Source of the DNA: Synechococcus sp. HJ21-Hayes
Lineage (GTDB): Bacteria; Cyanobacteriota; Cyanobacteriia; PCC-6307; Cyanobiaceae
Direction: 5' to 3'
NCBI RefSeq assembly: GCF_024345835.1
Contig: NZ_JAGQBW010000002.1
Location: 1 to 64,000, forward strand
Length of the DNA stretch: 64,000 bases
In this document: positions 7,570-15,165 of the stretch, piece by piece
Layout: each line of letters starts with the position of its first letter
Position numbering within the stretch: the first letter of the stretch is position 1
Notes under the pieces: model-generated
The model's input: only the letters and a program-made list of their open reading frames with translations
Databases searched by the model: none
Told to the model about the DNA's origin: nothing
Program-made: the position numbers and the translations under genes

Positions 7570-8517
7570 ATGACCGTCGCCGCTCCTTCCGCCAATGGGT
7601 CCAGCACCAGCAGTCGTCCCGCAGCTCCTCGTTCGGCCCAGCGGCCGCCCTCCGCTCTGGAGGTGATCCGCTCTGCTGACCGGTCCGATATGGAGACCTC
7701 AGCAAACCCGCCATCAGCCGCGGCGCCGCAAGTCCTCCAGGCTCAACCCCTTGGCTTCTCCCCCGAGCAGCTCGCCGCCCTGGCCGCTCCGCTTGATCGG
7801 GCCAAAGTCCGACAGAGGGAGCAGGGCCGCAGCCGCGTGAGCTATTTGGAGGGTTGGCAGGTAATCGCGGAAGCCAACCGCATCTTTGGTTTCGATGGCT
7901 GGCAACGCCAAACCATCGCCGTTCGCTGCGTTGCACAGGCAGAACGAACCATCGGCAGAGATCAGAAGCCCGGCTGGGGCGTCACCTACACCGCCCGCGT
8001 ACGCATCACCGTCACAGCCGGAGGCATGACGCCCCTGGTTCGTGAGGGCACTGGCGCCGGCCACGGCATCGATGCCGACCTGGGCCAGGCCCATGAGTCC
8101 GCCATCAAGGAGGCTGAGACCGATGCGATGAAACGGGCGCTGATGACCTTTGGCAATCCGTTTGGTCTGGCGCTCTACGACAAGCAGCAGAGGGAGGTCA
8201 CCAGTTCAGCCACTGCGGCCCCAATCGCCTCCACCAGAACAAGGCCCGCAGAAGCTGCTCCCCGGCAGCAGCCCCAATCACCTGCACAGCAGGAACCTGA
8301 TCCAAGCCTTGACCCGCTCGATCCAGGCACCATCCAGCAGATCCTCGCCACCGTTCGTGGCTTGCCCCGCCCTGCTCTGGAGGGGTTTACCAAGGCATTC
8401 CGCAAGCGGTTCCAGGTGCCGGAGGAGGCCGCATCGATCGCCGATCGGATCTGCCAGCGGCGTCACCACGACTGGATCGAGACGTTTCTGGTTCAGCACC
8501 AGCAGCTGGTGGCCTGA
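7570..8517 (+). CDS. Rad52/Rad22-type single-strand annealing protein
   Basis: A 315-aa protein starting at the ATG at 7570; upstream codons in the frame are not protein-like. Residues about 75-220 match the Rad52 annealing core: VSYLEGWQVIAEANRIFGFD, GWQRQTI, YTARVRITV, GTGAGHGID and AHESAIKEAETDAMKRALMT followed by FGNPFGLALYDK. The rest is a Gln/Pro-rich linker and a helical tail. These proteins anneal complementary single strands in phage recombination. With Gp157 upstream it forms a recombination module of the mobile element. Confidence 0.9.
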   Translation: MTVAAPSANGSSTSSRPAAPRSAQRPPSALEVIRSADRSDMETSANPPSAAAPQVLQAQPLGFSPEQLAALAAPLDRAKVRQREQGRSRVSYLEGWQVIAEANRIFGFDGWQRQTIAVRCVAQAERTIGRDQKPGWGVTYTARVRITVTAGGMTPLVREGTGAGHGIDADLGQAHESAIKEAETDAMKRALMTFGNPFGLALYDKQQREVTSSATAAPIASTRTRPAEAAPRQQPQSPAQQEPDPSLDPLDPGTIQQILATVRGLPRPALEGFTKAFRKRFQVPEEAASIADRICQRRHHDWIETFLVQHQQLVA

Positions 8518-8694
8518 GCCTCAGCGGTGCAACAAACAGCGCAGCAGTTTGAAGATGCGCGCCTGGTATGGGTAGCCAGAAACGGGTAGCCGCCTACGCG
8601 CCTATATGAATAGTCAGCAGGAAAGCGGCACCAGCATCGACGCCAGCGATGTGGTCGATTAGGCGATCGCTGCGTGGCTTGACCAGCAAGCCGT

Positions 8695-8710
8695 CTAGGT
8701 TTCCGTAAGC
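8695..8710. repeat. 16-bp direct repeat, copy 1 (CTAGGTTTCCGTAAGC)
   Basis: Identical to 9028-9043. The surrounding 55-60 bp are also alike: both begin with an in-frame stop inside GATTAGGC and share GCAAGCCG[T/C]CTAGG. The two copies bracket the small membrane-protein gene. Confidence 0.7.
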
Positions 8711-8725
8711 CCTGAGCACATAGCG

Positions 8726-8989
8726 GTGGAAATCTTGCTCATCGTCGTCTTGGCAGTGCTCTTTGCCTGTTTCACCTGGACTGTTGCTCAATCAAAAGGT
8801 CACGAGGCTGGCTGGTGGTTTTTTGGAGGGCTCTTGTTTGGTCCCTTGGCTCTCTTGGCTTCGATTGGGCTCCCTGATTTGAAGCTCCGTAGAGCCATAA
8901 ATGACTTGCTTCCCCCCTCGACGTTTGGGCAGGGACCTAGAGATCTAGATCCGCCAGAGAGAATTAGGCGCCAGCCTGCGGCGGATTAG
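8726..8989 (+). CDS. Small two-helix membrane protein
   Basis: An 87-aa protein. Residues 3-21 (ILLIVVLAVLFACFTWTVA) and about 30-50 (WWFFGGLLFGPLALLASIGL) are strongly hydrophobic and separated by a short polar turn. The tail is charged and proline-rich. The GWWFFGGLLFGPLAL segment resembles small phage and bacterial membrane proteins of unknown function. The gene is bracketed by a 16-bp direct repeat, and its stop codon lies inside the longer repeated unit. Confidence 0.65.
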   Translation: MEILLIVVLAVLFACFTWTVAQSKGHEAGWWFFGGLLFGPLALLASIGLPDLKLRRAINDLLPPSTFGQGPRDLDPPERIRRQPAAD

Positions 8990-9027
8990 GCAGCGCAAGA
9001 GGGCAAGCCGCCTAGGTGACTATCGGC

Positions 9028-9043
9028 CTAGGTTTCCGTAAGC
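9028..9043. repeat. 16-bp direct repeat, copy 2
   Basis: Second copy of the repeat at 8695-8710, 333 bp away, just after the small membrane-protein gene. Confidence 0.7.
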
Positions 9044-9076
9044 AGAGTTGCGCCGGTCAGCCAAGCCGCAAGCTGC

Positions 9077-9218
9077 TTAAATCCGCCGGATTGGCGGGGC
9101 CACATAGGCGCCGTTGGTGTCGGTGCTGCTGTAGCCGAGGGTTGCCCGCAGGCAGAACACATCGCCTGCCCTCCAGGCCGTTGGGCACAAGTCCCAGCCA
9201 GATAGCGAAACCCTTCAT
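9077..9218 (-). pseudogene. Degraded small gene with frameshift
   Basis: From the ATG at 9218 the minus strand reads MKGFAIWLGLVPNGLEG. A shift of one base then gives GDVFCLRATLGYSSTDTNGA and YVAPPIRRI before TAA at 9077. Neither single frame is protein-like throughout, but the composite is. It is probably a remnant of a larger gene of unknown family. The rest of 9044-9435 shows no gene. Confidence 0.3.
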
Positions 9219-9435
9219 TGCCTTTCCCCATGGAAGTGAGGGAGGGGTTTCGTTGGCTATGGTCAGCTGCTGGAAGTAGTTCAATCACTCCTGGTGGATT
9301 TCTCTCTTGACTTGAGCAGTTGCAGCTAGTGAGCAAATGGCTATAGAATCAAAAAATAATGCAGGGATGGAGCCCAGTTCTACCTCGGAAGGGTGTAATT
9401 TCACAATCCTTTGCGTATTAGGCGAATAAACGATT

Positions 9436-10095
9436 ATGCAATTTCGACTTATTCTGCCGATACTTTCCGCATTCTTGACTGCATCACAGGCCTGTGCGGG
9501 AACCTATGAAGCCTTGTGTGGCTCAGCGGAGTGCACTATCACTTTAAGCCCGCAGTCCATAACTACCCCTTACGGGATAATTCCAACTACAAGGGTCGCT
9601 AATTGGGGTGGGACTGGCTCATCAAGTCAAGACTTGGTTCTTGGCGCAGCTGCCACCTACGTATTAGGGCCAGTTGGCCTTATTGGGTTCTTAGCCAAGA
9701 CACACGATTACAACTATCTAATCACAGGGTACGACCAATTAGGTAATCGAACCTCTGTTCAGATCAAGTTTCAGAACAGTACACCCGCAAAACGGTTTGT
9801 TCAGGAGATGGTCGACATAACTGGCATTGGCATGGGCCAGGTAAGAACTGCAACGGAAATCAAGGAACTGGAAAAGCGTGTCGCCATTCAAGGTATTTCT
9901 GCAATTAAGCAACCAGCGCTAAGCCTGGAGCAAGAATATGCAAAGGAGAAAGGCCTTGCTCCTGCGATGAATGCCTCACAGGACAAGTCCGAATGCTGGT
10001 CGGAGTACGTAACCAGCAAGCCTGACGTTGAAACATGGGCCAATGCAAACCCAATTCAAGCGAAAAGTTTGCGGAAGAAATATGGAGATTGTTGA
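9436..10095 (+). CDS. Secreted hypothetical protein with C-terminal W-A-x-x-N-P motif
   Basis: A 219-aa protein. Residues 1-21 are a signal peptide ending in QACA before GTYEALCGSAEC. The mature part has a Gly/Ala-rich hydrophobic stretch (LVLGAAATYVLGPVGLIGFLA) and a C-terminal motif CWSEYVTSKPDVETWANANP followed by a basic KSLRKKYG. That motif recurs in the interrupted secreted gene at 10988-11632, so the two may share a C-terminal domain. Codon use is more AT-rich than in the phage genes around it. Family not recognised; export is inferred from the signal peptide. Confidence 0.7.
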   Translation: MQFRLILPILSAFLTASQACAGTYEALCGSAECTITLSPQSITTPYGIIPTTRVANWGGTGSSSQDLVLGAAATYVLGPVGLIGFLAKTHDYNYLITGYDQLGNRTSVQIKFQNSTPAKRFVQEMVDITGIGMGQVRTATEIKELEKRVAIQGISAIKQPALSLEQEYAKEKGLAPAMNASQDKSECWSEYVTSKPDVETWANANPIQAKSLRKKYGDC

Positions 10096-10125
10096 CAATG
10101 GCCCAAATTAACCCGCTCGCGACGA

Positions 10126-10638
10126 CTACAGCTTAGACGGAATATCTTTCAGCCTTTGCGGTACTGCATCATTTTCGCAAAGGAATTTTGCGTCAATGAC
10201 TCCAATTGGCTGATCAAGCTCAACAAATGCCTGCGGACACACTGCTTGCCTAAACCATTGGTGCTTATTGGTATTCCAGGAACTAATCGTATTGGTAATT
10301 CTTTGCGGGCCAGGGATATAAGGTGTGCATCCCAGGGCTTTCCATGCACCACCCTCCAGCCAACGCGTATCGTTACCTCCAAGATCAATTAGGTTGCCCG
10401 AACCTTCTTTCCTGATTGACACAGCTACAAAATTTCGTTCCGATATTGATCTAATACAATCGACAAGAGATTTTTGCTTGCACTCGGCGAATGCTATGTC
10501 GGCTGACACGTTCATCTTTGCTTGCATATTTTTTGTACAAGCCATAATGGCTGCGTCCTGAGCTCGCGCATAATGTGGCGCAGCTACAGCGAAGACAACC
10601 ATAGGCGCCAATACAGCTGCGATGTGATGCGGTTTCAA
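10126..10638 (-). CDS. Secreted cysteine-containing hypothetical protein
   Basis: A 170-aa protein. An N-terminal signal peptide (hydrophobic LAPMVVFAVAAP, cleavage after YARA) precedes a mature domain with Cys in IMACTKN, FAECKQK, VDCIRS, LGCTPY, VCPQAF and FLCEND. Six cysteines suggest disulphides in the periplasm or outside the cell. It lies tail to tail with the 9436 gene, about 30 bp apart. Family not recognised. Confidence 0.65.
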   Translation of the reverse strand: MKPHHIAAVLAPMVVFAVAAPHYARAQDAAIMACTKNMQAKMNVSADIAFAECKQKSLVDCIRSISERNFVAVSIRKEGSGNLIDLGGNDTRWLEGGAWKALGCTPYIPGPQRITNTISSWNTNKHQWFRQAVCPQAFVELDQPIGVIDAKFLCENDAVPQRLKDIPSKL

Positions 10639-10987
10639 TAGTGCCCCTTTCGTATGATTAGAAAGCTATACCCAGCAGAAGGGTCCGTCGTATAATCGTT
10701 GAAATATCTTGACCTTTCATAGCTTGGTTGTTGGAGTTGTGAAATCCATGGGACGGCGGTTGGCGGTCCCCGAAGCAGAGGCGAGCTCCTTCTGGATTCC
10801 CCCAAGCACCTTAAAGTCAAGATTTTGATGAGATATTCTACTTGAAAAATTACGGACTAGGCACGAAGTTGAGATGTAGTGGCTTCTCTCATATGTGATT
10901 AGAAGTCACACCCTGAACACCTTCTATTGTCAAAAGTGTCTCCAGAGACCAGGCAAAAGTAAATCAGTTTCAACAAAGAAGAATGCT
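10639..10987. other. Intergenic region, AT-richer, no gene seen
   Basis: Lower-GC DNA between two minus-strand secreted-protein genes. It should contain the promoter of the 10126 gene near 10640-10700. No convincing short reading frame, RNA structure or repeat was noticed. Confidence 0.4.
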
Positions 10988-11632
10988 CTACTTTCGACTA
11001 TTGTATTCCATGCATCCCTTATAGTCTAATGCCTTGAGGCATTTGGCTTCTATATCCTTAGCTGCTGGCAATGGTCCTGTTTTAATGGTGGATTCCTTGG
11101 CGACAGGCGCTTCAATAACATCGGCATCAACTGCTCCAAGCTTGAGTGCCTCCTTCCTCGCCAGTGCTGGATTCAGCTTGGCCCAGTCTTGGATGCTTGG
11201 GTTTTCTAAGAGATATTTGCGATAGCTGCATTCGTACTTTTCTATAATCTTGTTGCAGTTTATGGAGGAATTTCTGACTACCGTTGCACTTGTGTCCTTG
11301 CATTCATTTGCCCAGGGATTCCAGTTGCAATAGCTAGGATGCTTGGGGTCATCCAACTCACTTTTTGGAGCAGTTTGTGAGCCTTGGCTATCGCCAAGAT
11401 ACTCCGGACACTGCTTCCTGATTAAATACTCAAGTGAGTCCCTCATGGTGCTACCGCCTGTAATGATCGTAGCGATATTGGAGGCAAAGCTTCCTCCCAT
11501 GCTGTTAACGAGAGCATTGGAAGCTGCTCTGCTTGCCTGTGATGAACTTTTGCCTGCAGCCCTTGCTGCACACCACGCGGTAGCTCCGGCTTGTGAGCCG
11601 TCACCACCTCCCCACTGAGCCATCGCCCCCGG
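10988..11632 (-). pseudogene. Secreted protein, main part, separated from its signal peptide by an IS
   Basis: About 210 codons, reading from an in-frame AMAQWGGGDGSQAGATAW through a Gly/Ser/Ala-rich region to a C-terminal half with ECSYRKYLLENPSIQDWAKL, NPALARKEALKLG and four further Cys. The natural cleavage motif A-M-A precedes QWGGG, but the hydrophobic part of the signal peptide is missing. It is found at 13339-13397, on the far side of the IS. The C-terminal motif matches that of the 9436 gene. The current frame opens inside the IS end at 11650, giving a non-native leader without export signal. Confidence 0.7.
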
Positions 11633-11690
11633 TTTCAGGAAAGTTGTCACCCCTCTGATCAGTACATCCGGGGGCTTGAGGACATGACCA

Positions 11691-12197
11691 ATGCGTCGTT
11701 ACAGCGAGGCTGTTAAGGCTGATGTGAGGAGACGGATGCACCCGCCCCACAGGCAGAGCGTGGCCCGGATTTCAGAAGATCTGGGCATTCACGTGATGAC
11801 CCTCTACAAATGGAGGAAGGCCTGGCGGTTGCAGGGAGAGGTGGTGCCGGCATCTGAGAAGGAACCAGAGGGCTGGAACGCCGCCGACAAGTTCACGGTG
11901 GTGCTGGAGAGCTCTGGCCTCAACGCCACAGAGCTCAGCGCCTACTGCCGCGAGCGGGGCCTGTTCCCGGAGCAGGTGGAGCGCTGGCGGCAGGCGGCTC
12001 AAGATGCCAATGCCAAGCCGGTGCTGACTATGGCCGAACAGAAGGAGCTTGAGAAGCTCCGCGCCCAGGACCAGCGGGAGATCAAAGCCCTCAGAAAGGA
12101 GTTGCAGCGCAAGGAGAAGGCCATGGCGGAAATGGCGGCTTTGCTGGTGCTGCAAAAAAAGTGGGATGCCTTCTGTTCGGAGGACGAGGAAGGCTGA
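11691..12197 (+). CDS. IS3-family transposase OrfA
   Basis: A 168-aa protein. The N-terminal HTH (ADVRRRMHPPHRQSVARISE, then LGIHVMTLYKWRKAWRLQGE) is followed by a second HTH-like unit (LNATELSAYCRERGLFPEQV, ERWRQAA) and a long coiled coil (LEKLRAQDQREIKALRKELQ). It binds the IS ends and serves as a partner or regulator of the OrfAB fusion. The frame crosses the A7G tract near its end and stops 36 nt later. Confidence 0.9.
   Translation: MRRYSEAVKADVRRRMHPPHRQSVARISEDLGIHVMTLYKWRKAWRLQGEVVPASEKEPEGWNAADKFTVVLESSGLNATELSAYCRERGLFPEQVERWRQAAQDANAKPVLTMAEQKELEKLRAQDQREIKALRKELQRKEKAMAEMAALLVLQKKWDAFCSEDEEG
12154..12161 (+). other. Programmed -1 frameshift site (A7G)
   Basis: CAAAAAAAG at the end of orfA. 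Slipping back one base turns GTG CTG CAA AAA AAG TGG (OrfA frame) into AAA AAA GTG GGA (OrfB frame), giving the OrfAB fusion transposase. A6-7G is the standard IS3-family slippery heptamer. Confidence 0.8.
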
Positions 12198-13306
12198 CCA
12201 GCGCCGTGCACCGGCGGAAGGTGATCGAGCTGATTGGCGAGGCCAATGCTGCCGGCGCCGGCCTAGTGAGGGCCTGCGGTGTGATCGGCATCTGCCTGCG
12301 CACCCTCAAACGCTGGCGGAAGGACTTCCTGGGTGATGGGGACGGCGTGGATCGCCGTAAAGGCAGTGCCCGCCTAGTGGGTCACCGCCTGAGCGAGGAG
12401 GAACGGCAGCGAATTCTGCTGACGTGCAACCAACCGGAGTACGCCGCGCTGCCGCCAGGGCAGATCGTGCCGGCACTGTCCGATCAAAAGCTCTTTATTG
12501 GCTCAGAGAGCAGCTTCTATCGGGTGCTGCACCAGGCGGGTCAGTGCCACCGCCGGGGGAGGGCCAGGCTGCCTCAAGAACCGCGCTCGGTGCCGCGCCT
12601 CAGGGCGGATGGCCCGAACCAGGTTTGGAGCTGGGACATCAGCTTCCTGCCGACCACGGTGCGGGGTGTGTGGCTGTACCTCTATCTGGTGGTCGACGTC
12701 TGGAGCCGCAAAGTGGTGGCCTGGGATGTGGCCGAGGTGGAGTCGGCTCAGATCGCCGCGGATCTGGTGCAGCGGGCCTGCCTCAAGGAGCGCTACCACC
12801 GCCCCAGCGGCTTTGGCAGCCGCCAGTGCCAGCAGCAGCCCCTAATCCTCCACGCCGACAACGGCAATGCAATGCGTGGGGCGACGCTGGAATCACGGCT
12901 GGAGGAGATGGGCGTGCTCAGATCCTTTTCCCGGCCAAGGGTCTCCAACGACAACCCGTACTCGGAATCCCTGTTCCGTACGGTCAAATACCGGCCTGAT
13001 TACCCGAGCCGGCCCTTTGCCAGCAAGGACGAGGCCTGTGAATGGGCGTGTGCCTTTGTGGATTGGTACAACCACCGGCACCACCACAGCGCGATCAAAT
13101 TCGTGACGCCCCACCAGCGCCACAGTGGAGCCGCCACGGCTATTTGCCAGCAGCGAGCAGTGGTCTACGAGGCCGCCCGCCAGGCCAATCCAACGCGCTG
13201 GAGCGGAGCCACCCGTTGCTGGAGTCAACCGGCAGAAGTGTGGATAAACAAGCCAACAGAAGAGCCCGATCCGCTCCTGGCGCTACCCTTAATCCAGGCC
13301 GCCTGA
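12161..13306 (+). CDS. IS3-family transposase OrfB (DDE catalytic part)
   Basis: The 381-codon frame is entered by frameshifting, although a GTG/ATG at 12161 is present. After an HTH_21-like region (GVIGICLRTLKRWRKDFLGD) and a linker comes the retroviral-integrase fold: D in WSWDISFLPTTVRG, D in LHADNGNAMRG and E in DNPYSESLFRTVKY form the DDE triad. The tail ends LIQAA, as in the degenerate copy at 1792. Complete and probably functional. Confidence 0.9.
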   Translation: MGCLLFGGRGRLTSAVHRRKVIELIGEANAAGAGLVRACGVIGICLRTLKRWRKDFLGDGDGVDRRKGSARLVGHRLSEEERQRILLTCNQPEYAALPPGQIVPALSDQKLFIGSESSFYRVLHQAGQCHRRGRARLPQEPRSVPRLRADGPNQVWSWDISFLPTTVRGVWLYLYLVVDVWSRKVVAWDVAEVESAQIAADLVQRACLKERYHRPSGFGSRQCQQQPLILHADNGNAMRGATLESRLEEMGVLRSFSRPRVSNDNPYSESLFRTVKYRPDYPSRPFASKDEACEWACAFVDWYNHRHHHSAIKFVTPHQRHSGAATAICQQRAVVYEAARQANPTRWSGATRCWSQPAEVWINKPTEEPDPLLALPLIQAA

Positions 13307-13338
13307 ATGGCAGCCAAGGAGTGACAACTTTCCTGAAA

Positions 13339-13397
13339 GTCACCGTCGCAGGACCCGAGGCCATGACAAAAGCGGCAGCGAGTAGGAACTGACGCAT
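13339..13397 (-). pseudogene. Signal-peptide exon of the IS-interrupted secreted gene
   Basis: The minus strand from the ATG at 13397 reads MRQFLLAAAFVMASGPATV and then runs into the IS. This is a textbook n-region and hydrophobic core without a cleavage site. The missing part, PGAMA|QWGGG, lies directly beyond the other IS end at 11632. Together they rebuild a normal secreted protein of about 230 residues. Confidence 0.65.
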
Positions 13398-13418
13398 CGG
13401 TTGTTAGCAGGCTCACCA

Positions 13419-13769
13419 TTATCGCTCGGCTATCAGCGCGTAATTCCTAAGCGTGATGATTTGATTGTATTGAAAGCTGGTGGCTATCCCATCAGGGATG
13501 TCCCAAGCGGAGCTACCCAGCTCAATGGAAGGTTTCACGCCGATGGTCCCAGCGTGTTCGAGGGGGCATTGACAAACTTTTTTCGACACTCCGTAATTGC
13601 GGTTTATGCAGTAACCGCATAATTCGCGCACCCCGAGGCCGGGGCCGTCCGGCTGAAATGTGCAGCGCTTGCTGTGGTCTCTGATCAGTAGGTGCCGGTA
13701 GGTGTCCGCAAAGTGGTCGGAATAGGTGGTTTTTAGCGCCTCACACCTGCTCCTCAAATAACGGTCCAA
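13419..13769 (-). CDS. Hypothetical protein, doubtful
   Basis: A 116-aa frame overlapping the end of the 13741 gene by 29 bp. It has a CGYC and a CQC pair and no recognisable domain. Composition is more even than its neighbours, and the C-terminal third is AT-richer. It may be a genuine cargo gene or chance. Confidence 0.3.
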   Translation of the reverse strand: MDRYLRSRCEALKTTYSDHFADTYRHLLIRDHSKRCTFQPDGPGLGVRELCGYCINRNYGVSKKVCQCPLEHAGTIGVKPSIELGSSAWDIPDGIATSFQYNQIITLRNYALIAER

Positions 13770-13932
13770 GGGGCGTTACTGGCAACTGGCCCTGCTCGGC
13801 AAGCTGTAGGCCCGGTGGCAAGTCCTGCTCAGGGCCAAAGAGCTCAGGCGGTGGGGTATCGCTGCCCAGCGGTAGCGGATCTTGGCGGTAGCGCGGGCGG
13901 GGCATGGCATCTATTGCCTGGCTCCTAAGCAT
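13741..13932 (-). CDS. Proline-rich small hypothetical protein
   Basis: A 63-aa frame from the ATG at 13932, starting 27 nt after the stop of the repeat-containing secreted gene. It is rich in Pro, Leu and Gln (PRPRYRQDPLPLGSDTPPPE, then LFGPEQDLPPGLQLAEQG). No signal peptide, no known family. The spacing suggests an operon with the gene upstream. Confidence 0.45.
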   Translation of the reverse strand: MLRSQAIDAMPRPRYRQDPLPLGSDTPPPELFGPEQDLPPGLQLAEQGQLPVTPLGPLFEEQV

Positions 13933-13958
13933 TGCCCAGGGAGGGGGCAGTTGCTGAA

Positions 13959-14303
13959 TCAGCGGCTCTTGGCGCAGTAGTTGCCGGAGGAATACCAACC
14001 CAGCGGGCATCCCTTGCCGCTCTTCTGAATCGCTTCCCGCTCGTTACTAGGGCTGCTGAGGCAGTAGTTGCCAGAGGAATAAAACCCCAGCGGGCAGCCG
14101 GCGCCGCTTTTCTCGATGGCGCCGCGGGTGTTGCCCCCGGAGCTGGGCACGCAGTAGCCGCCAGAGCTGTAGTAACCGAGCGGGCAACCTCCAACCTTGG
14201 GCAGCGGTTGAACCGGCTGCTGGGCTAGGGCGCTTCCTGCCGCCAAAGCTGCACTCGCGCAGGCAAGAAGCAGCCGATTGCGGCCCATCGTCTTTTGAGG
14301 CAT
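13959..14303 (-). CDS. Secreted protein with three C-P-L-G-x-Y-S-S-G-x-Y-C repeats
   Basis: A 114-aa protein from the ATG at 14303 (the frame extends further but the signal peptide begins here). The signal peptide (RNRLLLACASAALAAGSALA, cleavage before QQPV) is followed by three tandem units: GCPLGYYSSGGYC, GCPLGFYSSGNYC and GCPLGWYSSGNYC, about 30 residues apart with Ser/Lys-rich linkers. The paired Cys in each unit probably form a local disulphide, giving small knobs. The repeat occurs in short cyanobacterial secreted proteins of unknown function. It is divergent from the nuclease gene. Confidence 0.75.
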   Translation of the reverse strand: MPQKTMGRNRLLLACASAALAAGSALAQQPVQPLPKVGGCPLGYYSSGGYCVPSSGGNTRGAIEKSGAGCPLGFYSSGNYCLSSPSNEREAIQKSGKGCPLGWYSSGNYCAKSR

Positions 14304-14386
14304 AGGTACAGATTGGCGCAGATCAGCCAGCTGCAACCAAGTCATGCAAGAACCGCATGAGAAGGCTGCCGGTGCAAACTCCGGCA

Positions 14387-15028
14387 ATGGCTAGGAAGTT
14401 TCTGCTGGGTCTGGTTGCGTTAACAGCCTTGGCCTGGCCAGCGGAGGTAGTCGCACAGGGCGTCAAGGCCACCGTGCTCTCCATCGGCGACGGCGACACC
14501 ATCCGCGTGCGTCAGGCGGGCAAGGCCCTCACCGTGCGACTGGCCTGCATCGATGCCCCCGAGACGGCCCAAAGCCCATACGGACAGCAAGCCCGCACGT
14601 ATTTGCAGCAGCGATTACCGATCGGCAGGGATGTAAGCCTCAACATCAAAACCACCGATCGCTACGGCCGCTCAGTTGCCGAGGTGATCTCTGACATCAA
14701 CATCAATCTGGCGCTGGTGGAAGACGGCCAAGCCTTTGCCTACCGCCACTACCTGCGCGGCTGTGATGCCAAGGCTTATCTAGAAGCAGAAGAGCGTGCT
14801 AGTCGCGCCCGCCTAGGGGTTTGGCAGATGCCGGGCGGCATCACCAGGCCGTGGGATTTCCGCCGCACTCGCCGCTCTGCCGTCATCCCAGATGGCACAA
14901 CCCCGGGGGGCCGCCGTTACCGCTGCAGCGAGATCAGCTCCTATGCCAAAGCCCAGGAGCTGCTACGTCAGGGACACAGCTATCTAGATGGCAATGGCGA
15001 TGGAGAAGCCTGTGAAGCACTCCGTTGA
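14387..15028 (+). CDS. Secreted thermonuclease-like (SNase) protein with Excalibur domain
   Basis: A 213-aa protein from the ATG at 14387. The signal peptide (KFLLGLVALTALAWPAEVVA) precedes an SNase fold: VLSIGDGDTIRVRQAG, VRLACIDAPETAQ (Asp and Arg of the active site), TTDRYGRSVAEV and ASRARLGVWQMP. The C-terminus is an Excalibur calcium-binding motif, YRCSEISSYAKAQELLRQGH followed by LDGNGDGEACE. SNases cut DNA and RNA in a Ca-dependent way. Here the enzyme would act outside the cytoplasm, perhaps on incoming or environmental DNA. Confidence 0.9.
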   Translation: MARKFLLGLVALTALAWPAEVVAQGVKATVLSIGDGDTIRVRQAGKALTVRLACIDAPETAQSPYGQQARTYLQQRLPIGRDVSLNIKTTDRYGRSVAEVISDININLALVEDGQAFAYRHYLRGCDAKAYLEAEERASRARLGVWQMPGGITRPWDFRRTRRSAVIPDGTTPGGRRYRCSEISSYAKAQELLRQGHSYLDGNGDGEACEALR

Positions 15029-15114
15029 CAGTCATCTTTTCCCATATTTCGTAGCTGCACTACCGGTTGTTGCAGAGGCCTTGAAAGCAAAGGCTTAACT
15101 CGTGAAGTAGTCGA

Positions 15115-15144
15115 TTGACATGTCATGCGGCTTTGGCATATTAT
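15115..15144 (+). promoter_or_regulatory. Sigma70-type promoter of the cyAbrB gene
   Basis: TTGACA (15115-15120), an 18-nt spacer, then TATTAT (15139-15144). The start codon of the AbrB-like protein follows 22 nt after the -10 box, so the leader is short. Confidence 0.7.
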
Positions 15145-15165
15145 AAAACAACTGCAAAATTCACA

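Larger units (their letters stand above)
11633..13338 (+). mobile_element. Complete IS3-family insertion sequence
   Basis: Bounded by an 18-bp perfect inverted repeat, TTTCAGGAAAGTTGTCAC at 11633-11650 and its complement at 13321-13338. The right end may extend about 6 bp further, since GGTGAC also adjoins the related copy at 1754. It contains orfA, orfB and an A7G slippery site, and both frames are intact, so the element could be active. It interrupts a secreted-protein gene. I do not see a clear target duplication (flanks CCCCGG and GTCACC). Confidence 0.9.

Noticed and set aside
9016-9336. Intact 87- to 102-aa frames on either strand
   Set aside because: Only a frameshifted composite on the minus strand reads like protein; treated as a degraded gene.
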